Assembly (NCBI GenBank): GCA_964551435.1
Contig: CAZKBS010000002.1
Coordinates: 204,624 to 268,623, forward strand
From: UBA2020 sp964551435
Lineage (GTDB): Bacteria; Pseudomonadota; Alphaproteobacteria; Micavibrionales; UBA2020
DNA length: 64,000 nucleotides
Reading direction: 5' to 3'
In this document: piece after piece, positions 15,856 through 23,020 of the stretch
Layout: every line of letters begins with the position of its first letter
Numbering within the stretch: the stretch's first letter is position 1
The notes under the pieces: generated by a model
The model's database searches: none
Told to the model about the DNA's origin: nothing
What the model saw: only the letters and a program-made list of their open reading frames with translations
Position numbers and translations under genes: made by a program

Positions 15856-17640
15856 TTAACCCGCCGCGCGCAAATCCTGCAGTCCGGCAAGGTGTGTATA
15901 GAGCCTGTCCTGACCGAACAAATGATGATGCGTGCCCGCCGCGACGATGCGCCCCTGGTCGAGCACGAAAATACGGTCGGCATCCTGCACGGTGGACAGA
16001 CGGTGCGCAATCACGAATGTTGTGCGGCCCTTCATGAGTTCGCGCAGCGCCAGATGCACAGCCTGTTCGTTGGATGAATCAAGCGCGGATGTCGCCTCGT
16101 CGAGCAGCAATATCGCCGGATTTTTCAAAAGCGCGCGCGCAATCGCGATACGCTGGCGCTGGCCGCCGGAAAGGCGGTTGCCGCGCTCACCGACCATGGT
16201 GTCATAGCCCTGCGGCAGTTCCGCGATAAAGCCGTGCGCCTGCGCCATCTGGGCGGCATGCATGACCTCGGCATCGGATGCGTCCGGTTTGCCGATGCGG
16301 ATGTTTTCGGCAACCGACATCGAAAAGACCGCAGGGTCTTGCGATACCACCCCCAGCGCCGCGCGCACATGGCGCGGGTCAAGGTCGCGGACATCGACGC
16401 CATCAATCGAAATCGAACCCTGCTGCGGGTCGTAAAACCGCTGGAGCAGCTGGAAAATGGTCGATTTGCCCGCGCCGCTCGGCCCGACCAGCGCAATCAC
16501 TTCGCCCGCACTGACCGTGAAAGACACGCGGTCAAGCGCCAGACGCTCCGGCCGCGTGGGATAGCTGAAGGTCACGTTATCGAACGTCACATACCCAGCG
16601 ACATTTTCCGGCAGCGCCATCGCCTGCGCTGCGGGCTGCACCGCAGGTTCAGAGGCCAGCAGCTGGATGATACGGTCGGCAGCGCCGCTGGCGCGGTTGA
16701 AATCGCTCATGGCCTCGCTCACGGCCATCAAGGCGCCGGCAACCATGGCGGCGTAGAACAAAAAGGCCGACAGCTCGCCCGCCGACATTTGACCGGCCAG
16801 CACCTTATGCCCGCCCGACCACAGCACGAGACCAATCGCGCCAAGCACGATGAAAATCACAAACGCAACCAGAAAGGCGCGGGCGCGGATATATTTGCTG
16901 GCGGTGTTATAGGTATCTTCGGCCAGCGCATCGAAACGGCGCGCGGCCTCGCCTTCGTAGCCAAAGGACTGGATGGTCTGCATCCCCATCAGGGTTTCAT
17001 GCGTATAGGCGCCGATATCCCCCACACGCGATTGCGTATCGCGCGATTTGGCGCGCACGCGGCGGCCGAAATAAATCATCGGTCCCACCACCAGCGGCAC
17101 CGCCAGCATGACAATCCCCGTCATCGACGGGCTGACAACGCAAAGCATCGCAATACCGCCAATCAACATCAGGAAATGACGGAAGGCCGACGGCAGGTTG
17201 CTGGTGACGACCAGCTGCAAAACCGTGGTATCGGCATTGATGCGGGAAACCTGATCGCCCGTCTTTTCACGCTCGAAATACGCAGGGTCGAGAGACAGGA
17301 GATGCGCGTAGATGCGCTGGCGCAAATCGGTGGTGATGCGCTCCGCCACCTGATTGATAAGACGGACGCGGGTATAGGTCGCCGCCGCCATCAGCAAGAT
17401 CACCGCCAAAAGCACCAGAAGCGCGCGGTCGAGGAAATCCCCCGTCCGGTCGGCAAAGCCGTGATCGACGATATTCTTGAGCCCCCAACCCATGGCCAGC
17501 ATCATGCCGGAGGCCAGCATCAAGGCCCCGATTCCCCCCGCCAGCTGGCGTTTATAAGGCACCAGCAGCGGCCAGAGCAGGCCGATAGGCTTTTGTATCA
17601 TCCGGCGGGGTGCCGTATCTGTGGTGCCGTCCTGTGCCAT
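15856..17640 (-). CDS. ABC exporter, fused membrane and ATPase domains (MsbA/lipid exporter type)
   Basis: A 594-residue half-transporter. Six membrane helices fill about residues 20-320. The ATPase domain follows: Walker A GPSGAGKST at about 383-391, signature LSGGQRQR (about 491), Walker B ILLLDEATSALD (about 511), and the switch histidine in FVIAHRLSTV. Such homodimers export lipids, lipid A precursors, peptides or drugs. The substrate cannot be read from the sequence; the family resembles alphaproteobacterial MsbA-like proteins often next to rpmE, as here. Divergent from rpmE. Confidence 0.88.
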   Translation of the reverse strand: MAQDGTTDTAPRRMIQKPIGLLWPLLVPYKRQLAGGIGALMLASGMMLAMGWGLKNIVDHGFADRTGDFLDRALLVLLAVILLMAAATYTRVRLINQVAERITTDLRQRIYAHLLSLDPAYFEREKTGDQVSRINADTTVLQLVVTSNLPSAFRHFLMLIGGIAMLCVVSPSMTGIVMLAVPLVVGPMIYFGRRVRAKSRDTQSRVGDIGAYTHETLMGMQTIQSFGYEGEAARRFDALAEDTYNTASKYIRARAFLVAFVIFIVLGAIGLVLWSGGHKVLAGQMSAGELSAFLFYAAMVAGALMAVSEAMSDFNRASGAADRIIQLLASEPAVQPAAQAMALPENVAGYVTFDNVTFSYPTRPERLALDRVSFTVSAGEVIALVGPSGAGKSTIFQLLQRFYDPQQGSISIDGVDVRDLDPRHVRAALGVVSQDPAVFSMSVAENIRIGKPDASDAEVMHAAQMAQAHGFIAELPQGYDTMVGERGNRLSGGQRQRIAIARALLKNPAILLLDEATSALDSSNEQAVHLALRELMKGRTTFVIAHRLSTVQDADRIFVLDQGRIVAAGTHHHLFGQDRLYTHLAGLQDLRAAG

Positions 17641-17687
17641 CGTATCAGCTGCTTGCGCGCCCTTCGCATTTTGATTTTATTCGGGTT

Positions 17688-17716
17688 TTGACGGGCGGCT
17701 GACATATATCTTATGT
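17688..17716 (+). promoter_or_regulatory. Possible promoter for rpmE
   Basis: TTGACG (17688-17693), a 17-base spacer and TTATGT (17711-17716) lie about 135 bases ahead of the rpmE start in the divergent gap. An alternative weaker pair is near 17787-17813. If correct, rpmE mRNA has a leader of about 130 bases, long enough for control by L31. Confidence 0.4.
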
Positions 17717-17849
17717 AAAAATATGCCTTTTGCCCTGCTTTGCGCACCTGAGAATGGGCTCTGGCGTGCCAAAGTCAATAAACTGCTTGCACAATAAGAA
17801 AAATCTCTGTAAAAAGCCAGCCTGATAAAGATTTTAAGGAGCTACCGCC

Positions 17850-18113
17850 ATGAAGGCCGATATCCATCCCGATTACCATGAAATCAAAGTCGTCATGACC
17901 GACGGCACCGAATACACGACGCGCAGCTGCTGGGGCAAACCCGGCGATGTTATGCGCCTCGACATCGACCCGCTGAACCATCCTGCCTGGACGGGCGGCG
18001 CGGCGAAAGTGCTGGAAAAAGGCCGTCTGGCAAAATTCAGCAACAAATACGCCGGTCTCGGCCTCGCCTCTCTCGATGGCGACAGCAAGGAAGAGAAAAA
18101 AGCCGCGAAATAA
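17850..18113 (+). CDS. rpmE: Large ribosomal subunit protein bL31 (zinc-free type)
   Basis: An 87-residue L31 that bridges the ribosomal subunits at the central protuberance. It starts MKADIHPDYHEIKVVM, and the middle DPLNHPAWTGG is conserved. It has only one cysteine (RSCWGKPGD) and so lacks the CxxC zinc motif; such zinc-free forms are standard in alphaproteobacteria. The C-terminus carries a Lys/Glu-rich tail. TAAGGAGCTACCGCC precedes the ATG. Confidence 0.95.
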   Translation: MKADIHPDYHEIKVVMTDGTEYTTRSCWGKPGDVMRLDIDPLNHPAWTGGAAKVLEKGRLAKFSNKYAGLGLASLDGDSKEEKKAAK

Positions 18114-18135
18114 TTTCGCGACTCACGGCTTCGCA

Positions 18136-18168
18136 AAAACCGCCCCGCATATTGCCGGGCGGTTTTTT
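18136..18168 (+). terminator. Rho-independent terminator of rpmE
   Basis: AACCGCCC (18138-18145) pairs with GGGCGGTT (18157-18164) and is followed by a run of six T ending at 18168, about 25 bases beyond the rpmE stop. Confidence 0.88.
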
Positions 18169-18211
18169 GCTGCGCGTTTTGTTTTTGAATTTTCTGGATT
18201 TTTGCGCGGGT

Positions 18212-18240
18212 CTTGACGATAAAAAATTTCGCGATATATG
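18212..18240 (+). promoter_or_regulatory. Probable heat-shock promoter of hsp20
   Basis: CTTGACG (18212-18218) and TATATG (18235-18240) with 16 bases between. The CTTGA element fits both sigma70 and RpoH -35 boxes. Transcription would start near 18247 and place the thermometer structure at the 5' end of the mRNA. Confidence 0.5.
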
Positions 18241-18257
18241 ATTCAATAAGGAAGGCA

Positions 18258-18364
18258 GAAGTGCCCATGGTGGGGCTTCGATACAAAACCTTCCCGCAGC
18301 ATGCCCGCAAAGCGGGATGACTGCCTGAACATGTAATCTGATATTGCTCAAGGAGGATATCAAC
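18258..18364 (+). promoter_or_regulatory. ROSE-like RNA thermometer in the hsp20 leader
   Basis: The leader folds into successive hairpins ending over the ribosome binding site. Hairpin 1 (18258-18279): GAAG...CCCA pairs with TGGG...CTTC around TGG. Hairpin 2: CCCGC-AAA-GCGGG at 18304-18316. The last (18340-18361) pairs GATAT with ATATC; TTGCTC then faces GGAGG so that CTC pairs with GAG and one G is bulged or mispaired, with AAG as loop. A UUGCU strand facing AGGAG with an unpaired G is the hallmark of ROSE elements, which melt on heating and expose the binding site AGGAGG (18351-18356), 8 bases before the ATG. Confidence 0.82.
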
Positions 18365-18841
18365 ATGACGACGTTCGACTTTTCCCCCCTTTTTCGCTCT
18401 ACCGTTGGCTTTGACCGTCTCTCGCGTATGCTGGAGACCGGGATGCTGAACGATCAGGAAAGCGCCTATCCGCCCTATAACATTGTCAAAGTCAGCGACG
18501 ACCAGTACCGCATCACCATGGCCGTGGCCGGTTTCACCCAAGATGAAATCGACATCACGTCCAAGGAAAACCAGCTGCTGGTACAAGGCCGCGCGCATGA
18601 CCGCGAAGACCAGAAAGGCGTCACTTATCTGCACCGCGGGATTGCGGCGCGGGCATTTGAACGCCGCTTCCAGTTGGCCGACCATATTAAAGTGGAAAGT
18701 GCCGCACTGGAAAACGGCCTGCTGACCATCTCTCTGGTACGCGAAATTCCCGAAGAGATGAAGCCGCGCAAGATTGAAATCCAATCCGTGGACAGCAGCA
18801 AGCTCATCGAGCAAAAAAGCAGCAAAAAAGCTGCCAGCTGA
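18365..18841 (+). CDS. Small heat-shock protein (Hsp20/IbpA type)
   Basis: A 158-residue holdase chaperone that binds unfolding proteins in the cytoplasm. The alpha-crystallin domain spans about residues 37-135: YNIVKVSDDQYRITMAVAGF at its start, the loop HRGIAARAFERRFQLADHI, and NGLLTISLVREIPEE, the conserved final strand. The N-terminus MTTFDFSPLFRSTVGFDRL is typical of class A proteobacterial sHsps. The C-terminal anchoring motif is RKIEIQ. Controlled by the ROSE-like leader and possibly RpoH. The ATG at 18365 is preferred over the frame start at 18344 because of the binding site and homology. Confidence 0.95.
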   Translation: MTTFDFSPLFRSTVGFDRLSRMLETGMLNDQESAYPPYNIVKVSDDQYRITMAVAGFTQDEIDITSKENQLLVQGRAHDREDQKGVTYLHRGIAARAFERRFQLADHIKVESAALENGLLTISLVREIPEEMKPRKIEIQSVDSSKLIEQKSSKKAAS

Positions 18842-18902
18842 GCTGAAAAAGGCGTGATCCGGATGCGGAACCCACCCGTATAAGGATATATGCCCACATT
18901 GG

Positions 18903-18966
18903 CGCCGCTCTTGCGGCGTCCCTCAGCAGCAATGCCCCGGCCATACTCCCCGACATGTGGCCGGGG
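18903..18966. terminator. Hairpins between hsp20 and the membrane protein gene
   Basis: Two stems in the convergent gap: CGCCGC-TCTT-GCGGCG (18903-18918) and a perfect 9-base CCCCGGCCA/TGGCCGGGG pair (18935-18943 with 18958-18966). Neither has a strong T-run, so termination is likely but unproven. Confidence 0.45.
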
Positions 18967-18983
18967 CTCGTTGCTGGCCGTAT

Positions 18984-19220
18984 TTATTCTTCGGTGCCGG
19001 CGTCTTCTTCGCCGGATGCAGCAGGTGATTCGGTTTGCGGAGGTGTCACCACCAGACCACCTTCGATATTCTCCAACTGCTGGCGCTGTTGCTGGATTTC
19101 ATTTTGAAGTTTTCTGACGGTGGCGTTTTTCGGCGCTTCCTTGGCCTTGGTGCCGATGGACACCATGAAATATCCAACAATACCCAGAACGACCAGCGCC
19201 CCGATAATTTTACCAATCAT
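18984..19220 (-). CDS. Small membrane-anchored coiled-coil protein
   Basis: A 78-residue protein with one membrane helix (about 4-24, GKIIGALVVLGIVGYFMVS), then a Lys/Gln/Glu-rich stretch (about 30-54) that should form a short coiled coil, and an acidic tail. AAGGAAA precedes the ATG. No family recognised. It is downstream of the deoxyribosyltransferase-like gene with a 23-base gap. Confidence 0.6.
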   Translation of the reverse strand: MIGKIIGALVVLGIVGYFMVSIGTKAKEAPKNATVRKLQNEIQQQRQQLENIEGGLVVTPPQTESPAASGEEDAGTEE

Positions 19221-19243
19221 TGTGTTTTCCTTTTTGAATTATA

Positions 19244-19723
19244 TCAGGCCGCAGCGCCATGCAGACGATGCACGGTTTGCTGGATAAGCCCCTCGAGTGT
19301 TTCGGTCTGGCGTACGCCGTATTTATTGCAAACGATATCGACATTGCCCTTGCGCCAGAACCCCTGCGGGCAGCAGACGACCAGCTTTTCGGGATTGGCG
19401 GCAGCATGAATGCCCAGTTCCAAAAGCGTAATCGGCGATTTGGTGGCAGGGTCGAAATACATCAAAATCACGTCTGCGGCATCAAGGCCGGAAAGTTCCC
19501 ACTCCACCTGCTCACGAAACGGCGGGTTGTCGATGGTTTGCGCCCAGCCGCTGTCCCAGTTGTCGCGGCGCGGGTTCAAAACCAGCACATCCATGACAGA
19601 CAGCGCCGCCGAAACCTTGGCCTGCCAATCCTCCGCCACGCCCATTTCGATACTACCCGCCAGAAACACCGACGGCTTGTTGAGGTAGACGTCATAGGCG
19701 CCGGGGGCCTTGATTTCTATCAT
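19244..19723 (-). CDS. Nucleoside 2-deoxyribosyltransferase-like protein
   Basis: A 159-residue protein with the signature of the nucleoside 2-deoxyribosyltransferase-like family (PF15891-type): SVFLAGSIEMGVAEDWQ (about 18-34), VLNPRRDNWDSGW (about 47-59), DAADVILMYFDP, SPITLLELG with the likely catalytic glutamate, and VCCPQGFWRKGNV. These enzymes act on the N-glycosidic bond of nucleosides or nucleotides; the substrate here is unknown, and some relatives belong to phage or defence contexts, which is not the case here. Confidence 0.8.
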   Translation of the reverse strand: MIEIKAPGAYDVYLNKPSVFLAGSIEMGVAEDWQAKVSAALSVMDVLVLNPRRDNWDSGWAQTIDNPPFREQVEWELSGLDAADVILMYFDPATKSPITLLELGIHAAANPEKLVVCCPQGFWRKGNVDIVCNKYGVRQTETLEGLIQQTVHRLHGAAA

Positions 19724-19747
19724 CGGCTATCCTCTCTCGGTTTTTAT

Positions 19748-20227
19748 TCAAGGATGGGGCGGGGTTTGCGGCGGCGTTTTTTTGTGGTCTTTGCGGCGCA
19801 CGTAGAGAACCTTGTCCACCTCGGCAACCACGTTGCCCTTTTCATCTTTTACATGGACGGTAAAGCGCGGTTCGATTTTATAATTCTCGTCGGCCTGTTT
19901 TTTAATCTCGGCGATGCGTTCCTTGCTGATATTGAAATGCGCGGTCAGCTTGCCCTTGCCCGGCAATTTGAAGCGGATATCTGCCGCCTTGTCCCAGACA
20001 ATGTAATCATTGCCGAGGTTTTTCATCAAAATCAGCATATAAAACGGGTCGGTCATGGCGTAAATCGACCCGCCAAACTGCGTGCCCACGTAATTGCGGT
20101 TGAAACGCGTGAGCTTCATTTCGACCTTAAAGTCGGTGTAGTCGCCGGAGATTTCCTTGACCTTGATACCTGCCCCCAAAAATGGTGGCCAGAGGTTGAT
20201 AAGTCTGCGGAAAATCCCCGGTTTCAT
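19748..20227 (-). CDS. DUF4442 hotdog-fold protein
   Basis: A 159-residue protein with the DUF4442 pattern, a thioesterase-like hotdog fold: LTRFNRNYVGTQFGGSIYAM (about 39-58), DPFYMLILMKNLG and VWDKAADIRFKLPGKG. Acyl-CoA hydrolysis is plausible but unproven for the family. It starts 1 base after the valS stop, so it is translationally coupled to valS. The tail after residue 148 is a Lys/Pro/His-rich end. Confidence 0.78.
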   Translation of the reverse strand: MKPGIFRRLINLWPPFLGAGIKVKEISGDYTDFKVEMKLTRFNRNYVGTQFGGSIYAMTDPFYMLILMKNLGNDYIVWDKAADIRFKLPGKGKLTAHFNISKERIAEIKKQADENYKIEPRFTVHVKDEKGNVVAEVDKVLYVRRKDHKKTPPQTPPHP

Positions 20228-20228
20228 C

Positions 20229-22883
20229 TTACGCCGCCTCTATCTGCTTAAGCGCCTGCGTGAGCTTGGCGATGGTGTTTTCAGCGGCGGATTTCAGCTC
20301 TTTCTGCTCCGCCACCACTTCTTCGGGCGCCTTGGCGAGGAAGCCCTGATTGTTCAGCATTTTGTCGATTTTCTCGATTTGTTGCTGTTCTTTCTCGATG
20401 GCTTTTTGCAAACGCGCTTTTTCCTGCGCCAGATCCACCACGTCGGCGATGGGCAGCACAATCGTCGCCTCGTCAATCACCATTTGCAGGGAGCCTTTGG
20501 GCGCTTCCGCTTCGCTCGCCTCCGCCTTCGACAGGCGGGCCAGACGTTTGATGATATCGGCGTATTTTTCAAGGCGCGCCTTGCTCTCGGCATTGGCGCC
20601 TTTGAGCAGCATGGCGATTTGCGCCGCCGCCGGCACGTTCATATCGGCGCGGACGGAGCGGATTTCGGTGATAAGACGCACCACCCAGTTGACCTCCGCC
20701 TGCGCGGATTTGTCGATAATGCTGGCATCGAACACAGGCCACGGGCGCGATTGCAACCAGTCGTCCTTGCCCAGCTCGCCCTTGTTCATCAGGTGGGCAT
20801 GCAGTTCTTCGGTAATATAGGGCATGATGGGGTTCAAAAGCGTGAGCAGCTGGTCGAGCACCCATCCCGTCGTATCCTTGGTTTCCTGCTTCACGGCTTC
20901 GTCGGCGCCGTTCAAAAGCGGCTTGGTAAATTCGATATACCAGTCGCAGAACGTACCCCATGTGAAATGGTACAGCGCCATGGCGGCGTCGTTGTAGCGG
21001 TAGGCCTTGAGGCTCGCCGCCACGCTTTCGCTCACCACCGCCAGTTCGGACAAAATCCAGCGGTTCAACGTATGTTTCGCCGCCTTGGGGTTATAATCCA
21101 GCTTGAGGGCGCAGCCGTTCATTTCGCAAAAACGCGACGCGTTCCAAAGCTTCGTGGCGAAGTTGCGATACCCCTCGACGCGCACCGCGCCAAGTTTCAC
21201 ATCGCGCCCCTGCGCCGCCAGCGCCGTCAGCGTAAAGCGCAGCGCATCCGCGCCATATTCGTCGATGATGTCCAGCGGGTCGATGACGTTGCCCTTGGTC
21301 TTGGACATCTTCTGGCCTTTTTCATCGCGCACCAGCGCGTGGATATAGACCTTGCGGAACGGCACATCCCCCATGAAATGGATACCCATCATCATCATAC
21401 GGGCAACCCAGAAGAAGATGATGTCAAAACCCGTAATCAGCGTTTCGGCAGGATAATAACGCTTCACCTCTTCGGTGTTTTCCGGCCAGCCCAGCGTGGA
21501 GAACGGCCAAAGCGCGGAGGAGAACCACGTATCCAGCACGTCTTCATCGCGCGTCAGCTTCACGCCCGTACCGGCCTGCGCCTGCGCTTCTTCTTCGGTT
21601 TCGGCGACGAATACATTGCCGTTATCGTCATACCATGCCGGAATTTGATGCCCCCACCACAGCTGGCGCGAAATGCACCACGGCTGAATGTTACGCATCC
21701 ATTGGTAATAGGTGTTTTCCCAGTTTTTGGGCACAAATTCGGTGCGCCCTTCCTCGACAGCCTTGATGGCGGGCTGCGCGAGGGTGACGGCATCGCAATA
21801 CCATTGTTCGGTCAGGAACGGCTCCAGAATAACCGATTTGGATTTTTCGTCATGCGGTACGGCATGTACGCAGGGCTCTATTTTCTCGATGAGTTCGAGC
21901 GCTTCCAGCTCCGCCAGAACCTTTTTACGCGCCTCGAAACGGTCGAGACCGCGGAAGGCCTCCGGCGCGTTTTCGTTGACTTTGGCGTCGCGGTCGAAAA
22001 TCGAAATCATCGGCAGATTGTGGCGCTTGCCGACTTCAAAGTCGTTGAAGTCATGCGCGGGGGTGATTTTCACCGCACCCGTACCCTTGGCCGGATCGGC
22101 GTATTCATCGGCGATAATCGGAATAAGGCGGTCGGTCAGCGGCAGCGCAGCGAATTTGCCGACGAGATCTTTGTAGCGTTCATCATCCGGATGCACCGCA
22201 ATGGCCGCGTCGCCCAGCATGGTTTCGGGACGCGTGGTGGCGATGGTAATAAAACGCTCCACCTGTCCTTCGACCGGATAGCGGAAGTAGTGCATATTCC
22301 CCTTGATTTCGACCTGTTCGACTTCAAGGTCGGACAGGGCGGTGTGCATCTTGGGGTCCCAGTTCACAAGGCGCTTGTCCTTGTAAATCAGTTTTTCCTT
22401 GTAAAGCTGGACGAAGACTTTGTTGACGGCTTTGTTCAGCCCCTCGTCCATCGTAAATCTTTCGCGGCCCCAGTCGGGCGTCGCGCCCAGACGGCGCAGC
22501 TGGCGCGTGATGGTGGATCCGGATTCTTCTTTCCACTCCCACACACGTTTCAGGAAATTTTCACGCCCCAGATCGTGGCGGCTTTTGCCTTCTTTGTTCA
22601 AAAGACGTTCAACCACCATTTGCGTGGCGATACCCGCATGGTCGGTGCCCGGCTGCCACAGAACATCGCGGCCCTGCATGCGCTCGAAACGGGTCAGAAT
22701 ATCTTGCAGCGTCATGGTCAGGGCATGCCCCATGTGCAGGCTGCCCGTGACGTTCGGCGGCGGCATGGGGATGCAATACGGCTGCTTGTTGCTTTTCACA
22801 TCGGCCGCGAAAACGCCGGATTTTTCCCAGCTTTCGTAGTGTTTCTTTTCGACGTCCTTGCTTTCAAAGGTTTTTTCAAGCAT
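20229..22883 (-). CDS. valS: Valyl-tRNA synthetase
   Basis: An 884-residue class I synthetase that charges tRNA-Val. HMGH (51-54) in PPPNVTGSLHMGHAL is the HIGH motif and GQKMSKTKGN (about residues 525-534) the KMSKS motif. The editing domain lies between them, with TTRPETMLGD and GTGAVKITPAHD. The C-terminal 65 residues are the coiled-coil arm that grips the tRNA (EKARLQKAIEKEQQQIEKI). Full length for the family. Divergent from the methyltransferase gene. Confidence 0.97.
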   Translation of the reverse strand: MLEKTFESKDVEKKHYESWEKSGVFAADVKSNKQPYCIPMPPPNVTGSLHMGHALTMTLQDILTRFERMQGRDVLWQPGTDHAGIATQMVVERLLNKEGKSRHDLGRENFLKRVWEWKEESGSTITRQLRRLGATPDWGRERFTMDEGLNKAVNKVFVQLYKEKLIYKDKRLVNWDPKMHTALSDLEVEQVEIKGNMHYFRYPVEGQVERFITIATTRPETMLGDAAIAVHPDDERYKDLVGKFAALPLTDRLIPIIADEYADPAKGTGAVKITPAHDFNDFEVGKRHNLPMISIFDRDAKVNENAPEAFRGLDRFEARKKVLAELEALELIEKIEPCVHAVPHDEKSKSVILEPFLTEQWYCDAVTLAQPAIKAVEEGRTEFVPKNWENTYYQWMRNIQPWCISRQLWWGHQIPAWYDDNGNVFVAETEEEAQAQAGTGVKLTRDEDVLDTWFSSALWPFSTLGWPENTEEVKRYYPAETLITGFDIIFFWVARMMMMGIHFMGDVPFRKVYIHALVRDEKGQKMSKTKGNVIDPLDIIDEYGADALRFTLTALAAQGRDVKLGAVRVEGYRNFATKLWNASRFCEMNGCALKLDYNPKAAKHTLNRWILSELAVVSESVAASLKAYRYNDAAMALYHFTWGTFCDWYIEFTKPLLNGADEAVKQETKDTTGWVLDQLLTLLNPIMPYITEELHAHLMNKGELGKDDWLQSRPWPVFDASIIDKSAQAEVNWVVRLITEIRSVRADMNVPAAAQIAMLLKGANAESKARLEKYADIIKRLARLSKAEASEAEAPKGSLQMVIDEATIVLPIADVVDLAQEKARLQKAIEKEQQQIEKIDKMLNNQGFLAKAPEEVVAEQKELKSAAENTIAKLTQALKQIEAA

Positions 22884-23020
22884 CTGTATTATGTCCTCTG
22901 CCGGTGGCCGTTTTTATTTGATTTTTGAGATACATAATATAGCGGTAAGACCATTGATTTGTGAAGGCATTTTGCTAGATTGAGCGGCAGTTTTTTGACT
23001 ATTTCCAGAGGGTAGAAACC

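Noticed and set aside
19244..19723. Deoxyribosyltransferase-like protein as a phage defence effector
   Set aside because: It stands among housekeeping genes with no sensor or partner gene; only the enzyme-like family can be supported.
20157..22928. 923-codon open frame on the plus strand
   Set aside because: It is antisense to valS, whose synthetase motifs are complete; the frame is open only because of the codon bias of valS.
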